A stretch of 64,000 nucleotides of DNA. Source: Elstera sp043721315. Lineage in GTDB: Bacteria; Pseudomonadota; Alphaproteobacteria; Elsterales; Elsteraceae. The position numbers and the translations under genes are program-made. Positions within the stretch are counted from its first letter, which is position 1; the number at the start of each line of letters is the position of its first letter. Shown one piece after another: positions 59,103 to 64,000 of the stretch. The DNA is taken from positions 62,001 to 126,000 of the forward strand of contig JAYSQZ010000034.1 of NCBI GenBank assembly GCA_043721315.1. Direction: 5' to 3'. The notes below the pieces were generated by a model that was not told where the DNA came from, did not search any database, and worked only from the letters and a program-made list of their open reading frames with translations.

Positions 59103-60503
59103 CTAAATCGGCTGTGGAATCGCCCGCCCGGTGCCCTGGGTCAGCGCCCAGAAGCGCCAGACCATGAGGAACGAGACCGTGGCCAGCCCCAAAGCAAGGC
59201 CGATCCACACGCCAATGCCTTTCCAGTCCAGCACGAAACCCAGCACGTAGCTGGTGGTCAGCCCAACGCCCCAGTAGCCGAACACGGCAAACAGCATTGG
59301 CACGCGCGTGTCCGACAGGCCGCGCAGGCTGGCCGTGCCGATCACCTGCATCCCGTCGAACAGTTGGAACAGGGCGGCGATGGCAAGATAGGTTACGGCC
59401 AACTCCAGCACGGCCACATTCGCCGCCGCCTCGGCATCCAAAAATTGCCGCGCTAGCGGGTAGGGTATCAGCCAGAGAATCACCGCCGCCGCCCCCATAA
59501 CGGCAAGCCCCATGCCCTGCGCCACCCAGCCCGCCCGTGCCGCAGCCTCCGGCTCGCCGCGCCCAACCGCTGCCGCAATCCGCACTGTTGCGGCTTGAGA
59601 AATACCCCAAGGCACCATAAAGGTGAGGGACGCTAGCAAAATGGCGATCTGGTGCGCCGCCAGCGCGTCGGTCCCCAGCCAACCCATCATTATCCCGGCG
59701 ATAGCAAAAAGCCCCACTTCCATCACCATCGTAATCGAAATCGGCAGACCGAGCGTCAGCATCCGCCGCCATAACGCTGCCTCGGGTCGCCACGCGCCGC
59801 CCGCTTTCCACAGCGCCGCAAAGGGCGCTTGCGTGGTGATATAGATCAGCATGGCCGCCACCATCAGCCAGCACCCCGTAGCCGTGGCAATCCCTGCACC
59901 GATCAAACCGAAGGCCGGAATCCACGGCAGGCCGATGCTCTCCCCGCCGAAAACCAGCAGCAAATCCAGCACTGCATTCAACCCAAAAGCCCCCGCCGCA
60001 AAGACCAGCGACAGGTTGGCTTTGTGATAGGTCACAAGCAGATTGCGAACCACGGTCATCAGTAACAGCGGCGGGATCGACCAACACAAGGCATCGAGAT
60101 AATGCGCGGCTTCCTTGGCCAAAGCGGGTGCCTGCCCCAGCCAAAGCAGGAGAGTTTCCGAGAATCCCAGGAACAGGGCAATCCCCAGGCCAATAACGCT
60201 ATTCAGCCCCAAGCCCTGCCGCAGAATCCGCGCTTGCCCCGCCGTATCGCCCTCGCCGTGGGCTTGCGCCAGCATGGGCGCGGTGACAGTGGCAAGGCCC
60301 ATGCCGAAGAACCAGAAGAACACCCACAGCCCTTGCGCGAGTGCCGCTGCCGCCAGCGGCTCCTTCCCCAAATGGCCGATGACCAGCATATCGGTCAGGT
60401 TCATGCCCATTTGCAGCAGTTGCCCAAGCGCCACCGGCCCGGCCAGAACCAGCATGGCCCAGCCTTCTGTACGCCAAGCCGCCGCCGAAAACCCTTTTGT
60501 CAT
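59103..60503 (-). CDS. MATE family efflux transporter (second copy)
   Basis: A 466-residue MATE antiporter with about twelve helices; LLQMGMNLTDMLVIGHLG is the helix 1-2 region and FQLFDGMQVIGTASLRGLSD the second half motif. The ATG at 60503 overlaps the stop of the DUF815 gene, so the pair is cotranscribed. It is only distantly similar to the MATE at 14982, so a recent duplication is unlikely. Substrate unknown. Confidence 0.92.
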   Translation of the reverse strand: MTKGFSAAAWRTEGWAMLVLAGPVALGQLLQMGMNLTDMLVIGHLGKEPLAAAALAQGLWVFFWFFGMGLATVTAPMLAQAHGEGDTAGQARILRQGLGLNSVIGLGIALFLGFSETLLLWLGQAPALAKEAAHYLDALCWSIPPLLLMTVVRNLLVTYHKANLSLVFAAGAFGLNAVLDLLLVFGGESIGLPWIPAFGLIGAGIATATGCWLMVAAMLIYITTQAPFAALWKAGGAWRPEAALWRRMLTLGLPISITMVMEVGLFAIAGIMMGWLGTDALAAHQIAILLASLTFMVPWGISQAATVRIAAAVGRGEPEAAARAGWVAQGMGLAVMGAAAVILWLIPYPLARQFLDAEAAANVAVLELAVTYLAIAALFQLFDGMQVIGTASLRGLSDTRVPMLFAVFGYWGVGLTTSYVLGFVLDWKGIGVWIGLALGLATVSFLMVWRFWALTQGTGRAIPQPI

Positions 60504-61378
60504 GTAAGTCTCATTTCTAGTCCCAAACGCCCGGCCAAATCTTGGATATAGTGCCAGGCAGTGCGGCCCGACCGTGCGCCGCGCGTGATCGCCCATTCCA
60601 GCGCCTCCGCCCGCAAAGCCTCCGGCGGGTAGTGTAAGCCGAAGTGGGCCGCATAGCCCGTGACCATGGCCAGATACGTCTCTTGATCGCAGGCGTGGAA
60701 CCCGAGCCACAGACCAAACCGATCCGACAGCGAAACCTTTTCTTCCACAGCTTCCCCTGCGTGAATCGCCGTCGAGCGCTCGTTTTCGATCATCTCGCGG
60801 GATAGGATGTGACGGCGGTTGGAGGTGGCGTAGAGCAGCACGTTTTCAGGCCGCCCCTCGATACCACCATCCAGAATCGCTTTGAGCGATTTATAGGTCG
60901 TGTCCCCCGCATCGAACGACAGATCGTCGCAAAATAGCAGGCAGCGCCGGGTTAACCCGCGCAAGACCGAGAGCAGCGCGGGCAGCGACGGAATATCTTC
61001 CCGGTGAATTTCGATCAACGCCAAGCGCTGGGCCGGATTGGCGGGAGCTTGCGCGTTGATCGCGGCGTGAACGGCTTTCACCAGGCTACTCTTGCCCATA
61101 CCGCGCGCGCCCCACAGCAGGGCATTATTGGCAGGCAGGCCGCGCGCAAACCGTTCTGTATTCGCAACGAGTGCGTCTTTCGAGCGCTCGATGCCCTGTA
61201 GCAGAGTGATCTCCACCCGCGCCACCGAGGGCACCGGCTCCAGCCAGCCCCGGTCGGCGTGCCACACGAACGCATCGGCAGCCGCGAGATCGAACTCCGG
61301 CGTCGGCGCGGGCGCTAACCGCTCCAGCGCGTCGGCAATGCGGGTTAGGTGCGTGAGCAGGGCCGGACTTTCGAGCAT
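60500..61378 (-). CDS. DUF815 family AAA-like ATPase
   Basis: A 292-residue ATP-binding protein. LLWGARGMGKSSLVKA is Walker A (GxxGxGKS), LLFCDDLSFDAGDTTYKSLK carries Walker B, and YATSNRRHILSREMIENER the sensor-1 Asn/Arg. DUF815 proteins are AAA+-like ATPases of unknown role. ATG at 61378. The four-base overlap with the MATE start suggests a single transcript. Confidence 0.9.
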   Translation of the reverse strand: MLESPALLTHLTRIADALERLAPAPTPEFDLAAADAFVWHADRGWLEPVPSVARVEITLLQGIERSKDALVANTERFARGLPANNALLWGARGMGKSSLVKAVHAAINAQAPANPAQRLALIEIHREDIPSLPALLSVLRGLTRRCLLFCDDLSFDAGDTTYKSLKAILDGGIEGRPENVLLYATSNRRHILSREMIENERSTAIHAGEAVEEKVSLSDRFGLWLGFHACDQETYLAMVTGYAAHFGLHYPPEALRAEALEWAITRGARSGRTAWHYIQDLAGRLGLEMRLT

Positions 61379-61440
61379 TGAGCAGCTTTCTTCAGAAAAA
61401 ACACAGTCAAACGCCCTCGCCAGGCGATTGTCCAGTGGCA

Positions 61441-61458
61441 ATATCCGATGTCGGATAT
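61441..61458. promoter_or_regulatory. 18-bp palindrome upstream of DUF815 gene
   Basis: ATATCCGATGTCGGATAT is an inverted repeat (8-bp arms, 2-base centre) lying 63 bases before the DUF815 ATG and 12 bases after the stop of the nucleotidyltransferase gene. It could be a repressor operator or part of a terminator. A TTGAAA-like -35 lies on its upstream (minus-strand) side, at about 61460. Confidence 0.45.
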
Positions 61459-61469
61459 GTTTCAAGTGA

Positions 61470-62153
61470 TTAGGACGGGAGAGTTTGCCGAACCAGCGCC
61501 TCGGCAATCGCGGGTGCGCCCGCCGGGTCCATCGCCATACCGTGCAGGCAAGACGCTAAATAGGGTTGATCTTGGAGCCGGATCACACTGGCGCTAAAGG
61601 CCGTGAGCAGATGATTGCCATAGGCGGCGCGCGCCAAATCCCAAGCCTGCGACGGGATTGGCCCCCACCCCCTAATCATCATCGCAAGATCAATCGCGTC
61701 GCGGCTGAGAGTGCTGGCATCCAGCCCGCGATCTGCATTCGCCAGGAGTTTGGACGCATACAGACTAACGGGATCGAGCGTCGCGACACCCAAAAGCGCG
61801 TGGCGTGTGCCGGACAGCGGAATCCGTGCCTCCCGAATAATCTCGAATTTGATGGTGCTCGCGCCGACGGCTACGCGGGTGCGAATGCCGTATTGGTCGC
61901 GCCGAACGTGGCCGACTTGCTGAACGGATTGCGTAAAAATCGGCGCGATTTCATCAACAATACGGTTTCGCAATAACCGATACCCGTCTTGCGAGGCGCA
62001 GAGAAAATCAATATCGACGGACTCACGATACTCGCCTAGCAACAGGGTAATCGCCGTACCGCCGCCAAAAAAACACGCCGCCTCTTCCAGAAAATCAGCA
62101 TCCAGCGCCTGAAAAACCGTCGCAATTGCTTGGTGATGCAGGCGCTTAAACAT
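61470..62153 (-). CDS. nucleotidyltransferase (AbiEii-like), candidate toxin
   Basis: A 227-residue protein with the nucleotidyltransferase core FFGGGTAITLLLGEYRESVDIDFL: GGG/T near residues 30-33, then R43, D47 and D49 as metal ligands, as in AbiEii/AbiGii and MenT-like toxins that modify tRNA. Further motif KFEIIREARIP matches the third strand. The start overlaps the 67-residue upstream gene by eight bases, the layout of a toxin-antitoxin operon with the small gene first. The antitoxin is not of the classic AbiEi kind. Toxicity is inferred from the family. Confidence 0.83.
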   Translation of the reverse strand: MFKRLHHQAIATVFQALDADFLEEAACFFGGGTAITLLLGEYRESVDIDFLCASQDGYRLLRNRIVDEIAPIFTQSVQQVGHVRRDQYGIRTRVAVGASTIKFEIIREARIPLSGTRHALLGVATLDPVSLYASKLLANADRGLDASTLSRDAIDLAMMIRGWGPIPSQAWDLARAAYGNHLLTAFSASVIRLQDQPYLASCLHGMAMDPAGAPAIAEALVRQTLPS

Positions 62154-62349
62154 TCAACACCCCGCCGCCGTAGCGCGTGGCGAGCGCTTGAATCAACCCG
62201 CGCTCCTCCGCCCCCAACGCGCTCGAATCGACGTGTCGCCAGTTACGTTCGTAGAGCGCAAGCGCGTCGGCCCCGCCCAAAACCGCCTCGGGCGGGCGGT
62301 TCCAACAGAGTTTTCGGAGTTCGGGATAGTCGGCAATTCGGACTAGCAT
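62146..62349 (-). CDS. 67-residue protein, candidate antitoxin
   Basis: A 67-residue protein MLVRIADYPELRKLCWNRP..., ending GGGVLNV, with ALYERNWRHVD in the middle. ATG at 62349. It overlaps the nucleotidyltransferase start by eight bases. No known antitoxin family is recognised; it is too short for AbiEi (which carries a winged helix and about 190 residues). Its partner role is inferred from the overlap and size. No membrane segment is seen. Confidence 0.75.
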   Translation of the reverse strand: MLVRIADYPELRKLCWNRPPEAVLGGADALALYERNWRHVDSSALGAEERGLIQALATRYGGGVLNV

Positions 62350-62383
62350 GGGCCGAAGTATAGCGCTTTTACGGGGAAAAGAG

Positions 62384-63652
62384 CTACCCCAGCGCCCGCC
62401 AGCCAATATCACGCCGACAGAAACCATCGTCCCAGTGGATGAGATCGACCGCCTGATAGGCCCGCTCCCGCGCTGCCGCCAAATCCTCGCCCGTTGCGGT
62501 AACGGCGAGCACACGGCCCCCGTTTGCAAGAAGCCCTGCTGCGCCCTGTTGAGTGCCCGCGTGAAAGACAGTCACGCCCGGCACGGTTGCCGCTGCCGCA
62601 AGCCCCTCGATCACCCCGCCTTTTTTCGGCTCGCCCGGATAGCCCTGACCCGCCAGAATAACGGTAATCGCGGGGGCCGCGCTCCAGAGCAAAGTTACGT
62701 CATCGAGACGACCGTTGCGCGCTGCCAACAGCGCCGGAAGCAGGTCGGAGCTTAAGCGCGGCATGAGGGTTTCGCACTCGGGGTCGCCGAAGCGGATGTT
62801 ATATTCGATCAGGCGCGGCCCTTGCGCCGTCAGCATCAGCCCTGCGAACAGAATACCTTTGAACGGGCAACCGCGCGCCGCCATCGCGTCGAGGGTCGGC
62901 TGTATCATCGTTGCCATCACCTCGGCTTGCAGGGCCGGCGTGAAGATCGGTGCGGGGGAATAGGCCCCCATACCGCCCGTATTCGGGCCGGTATCGCCAT
63001 CGAAAGCGCGCTTATGGTCTTGGGCCGCCGCCAAGGGCACGCCGCGCACGCCGTCGCAGAGCACGAAAAAGCTAACCTCTTCGCCCTCCATAAACTCTTC
63101 GATCACCAGTTCTGCGCCCGCCGCGCCAAATTTGCCGCCGTCCATCGCCTCGCTAATCGCGGTTTCGGCTTCAGCGAGGGTCATCGCGACGGTAACGCCC
63201 TTGCCCGCTGCCAGCCCATCGGTTTTAACGACGATCGGCACCCCGTGCTGCCGAACGTAAGCGCGCGCCGCCTCGGCATCGGTAAAGCGGGCGTAGGCGG
63301 CAGTGGGAACCCCGGCAGCCGCGACGACATCCTTCATAAAGCCCTTCGAGCCTTCAAGTTGGGCAGCAGCTTGCGAGGGGCCGAAAGCGGCAATGCCCGC
63401 AGCTTCCAGCGCATCGACGAGGCCGAGGGTCAGCGGCTCTTCCGGCCCGACGATAACGAAGTCGATTTCAGTTTGGCGTGCAAACGCAACAATACCCGCA
63501 CGATCGGTTGCCGCCAGCGGTACGCAGTCCGCCACCAGGGCAATGCCGGGATTGCCGGGGGCGCAGAAGAGTTTAGTGAGGCGCGGGGACGTTGCCAATT
63601 TCCAACACAGCGCGTGCTCGCGCCCACCACCCCCGACGACCAAAATCTTCAC
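62384..63652 (-). CDS. purD: phosphoribosylamine-glycine ligase
   Basis: A 422-residue ATP-grasp ligase of purine synthesis (GAR synthetase). MKILVVGGGGREHALCWKLA opens it, VIVGPEEPLTLGLVDAL follows, and NTGGMGAYSPAPI and ARGCPFKGILFAGLMLT lie in the ATP-grasp domain; all typical. Good start at 63652 (ATG). Length usual. pdxY lies upstream on the same strand, 33 bases away. Confidence 0.97.
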   Translation of the reverse strand: MKILVVGGGGREHALCWKLATSPRLTKLFCAPGNPGIALVADCVPLAATDRAGIVAFARQTEIDFVIVGPEEPLTLGLVDALEAAGIAAFGPSQAAAQLEGSKGFMKDVVAAAGVPTAAYARFTDAEAARAYVRQHGVPIVVKTDGLAAGKGVTVAMTLAEAETAISEAMDGGKFGAAGAELVIEEFMEGEEVSFFVLCDGVRGVPLAAAQDHKRAFDGDTGPNTGGMGAYSPAPIFTPALQAEVMATMIQPTLDAMAARGCPFKGILFAGLMLTAQGPRLIEYNIRFGDPECETLMPRLSSDLLPALLAARNGRLDDVTLLWSAAPAITVILAGQGYPGEPKKGGVIEGLAAAATVPGVTVFHAGTQQGAAGLLANGGRVLAVTATGEDLAAARERAYQAVDLIHWDDGFCRRDIGWRALG

Positions 63653-63685
63653 AGGCTTATCTTCTTCACAGGCGTTTCTTTCTGT

Positions 63686-64000
63686 CTAAATCTGTTCAGC
63701 GATGAAGCGTGTGCGCGCATCAATGAGGAACGGCAGCGCATCGGTTAAGGCCAAATCCAGCAGTGCGCGTTCTTCGGTCAAGGCGAGTAGCGGCACCATT
63801 GTTGCCGTCGAGCGCTCCAGCGCCTTCAGTGGGTTCAGCGTTCGCAGGAAATAACCTAGGTAGAGGGCGGTAAAAATATCGCCCGCGCCATCGAAACGCC
63901 GGGCTAGCCGGGGTTGGCGGATGCGGAACGTGCCCTCGTCGCACACCAGCAGCGTATCAATGCTATCGTCCGGCACGTCCGCCCCATCGTAGGAGGTGAC
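63686..64000 (-). CDS. pdxY: pyridoxal kinase, C-terminal part
   Basis: The last 104 residues of a ribokinase-fold pyridoxal kinase; the reading frame continues beyond the window edge at 64000. VTSYDGADVPDDSID at the start and FDGAGDIFTALYLGYFL, the anion-hole/catalytic Asp motif GxGD, identify it. The stop is TAG at 63686. The kinase phosphorylates pyridoxal in vitamin B6 salvage. Start and the N-terminal two thirds are outside the window. Confidence 0.88.
   Translation of the reverse strand, partial: VTSYDGADVPDDSIDTLLVCDEGTFRIRQPRLARRFDGAGDIFTALYLGYFLRTLNPLKALERSTATMVPLLALTEERALLDLALTDALPFLIDARTRFIAEQI

Noticed and set aside
1..64000. CRISPR array, rRNA operon, prophage or intact insertion sequence
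   Set aside because: No repeat-spacer pattern, rRNA stretch, phage structural gene or transposase frame was found.

Overview
The window is a chromosomal segment of a GC-rich alphaproteobacterium. The alphaproteobacterial markers are a MucR/Ros regulator, Hsp20 followed by DUF1150, SecB next to Tim44-like and MltA genes, a two-gene glyQ/glyS, ThyX, ppdK, an ornithine-lipid olsB/olsA pair beside fur, and a MocR-type regulator facing a DUF1127 gene. The combination suggests Rhodospirillales or a close relative, but the species cannot be fixed from the sequence. Most of the window is ordinary core genome: aminoacyl-tRNA synthetases, cofactor, lipid, nucleotide and cell-wall genes. About 68 protein genes and one tRNA-Pro are called.

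Layout. 1-3390: a tight four-gene operon (GMC oxidoreductase end, Dabb protein, DUF993 aldolase-like protein, glycerate 2-kinase), probably catabolic. 3615-10699: aminopeptidase P, TauE/SafE exporter, M14 carboxypeptidase, thyX and an ABC exporter. 10764-14864: two unknown genes, tRNA-Pro(CGG), a long-chain polyprenyl diphosphate synthase and a TrmN6-like methyltransferase. 14982-23622: MATE exporter, small CxxC membrane protein, an AT-rich DUF3800 island, glyQ, glyS, ppdK. 23846-30510: PAS histidine kinase, peroxiredoxin, small helix protein, SCO protein, a degenerate MITE-like element, a probable pseudo-deacetylase and a VanX-type dipeptidase.

30595-41495: tsaB-rimI, mucR, then fur-olsB-olsA-sdaA as one chain of overlapping or closely spaced genes, converging on a MocR regulator that is divergent from a DUF1127 gene; then AlaX, GNAT, PhzF and an alpha/beta hydrolase. 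41517-45568: leftward ribF-pyrF-accD-folC. 45770-50057: a stand-alone REC-HPt protein, an AT-rich HEPN/Abi island, DUF2244, nth, hsp20 and DUF1150. 50166-57416: azlCD, paiB, secB, a phosphatase, Tim44-like, mltA, a DHH phosphoesterase, rpmB and upp. 57487-64000: B3/B4 protein with AraC regulator, a second MATE exporter with a DUF815 ATPase, a nucleotidyltransferase plus 67-residue partner that looks like a toxin-antitoxin module, purD and the end of pdxY.

The accessory signals are few: two AT-rich single-gene islands set between core genes (DUF3800 and HEPN/Abi), the nucleotidyltransferase pair, and one about 160-bp MITE remnant with a target duplication. In-frame tandem repeats of 12, 27 and 39 bp occur in three unrelated proteins. 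No CRISPR array, rRNA operon, intact insertion sequence or prophage was seen. No multi-gene system is clearly new; the best candidates are the nucleotidyltransferase/67-residue module and the DUF993 operon.
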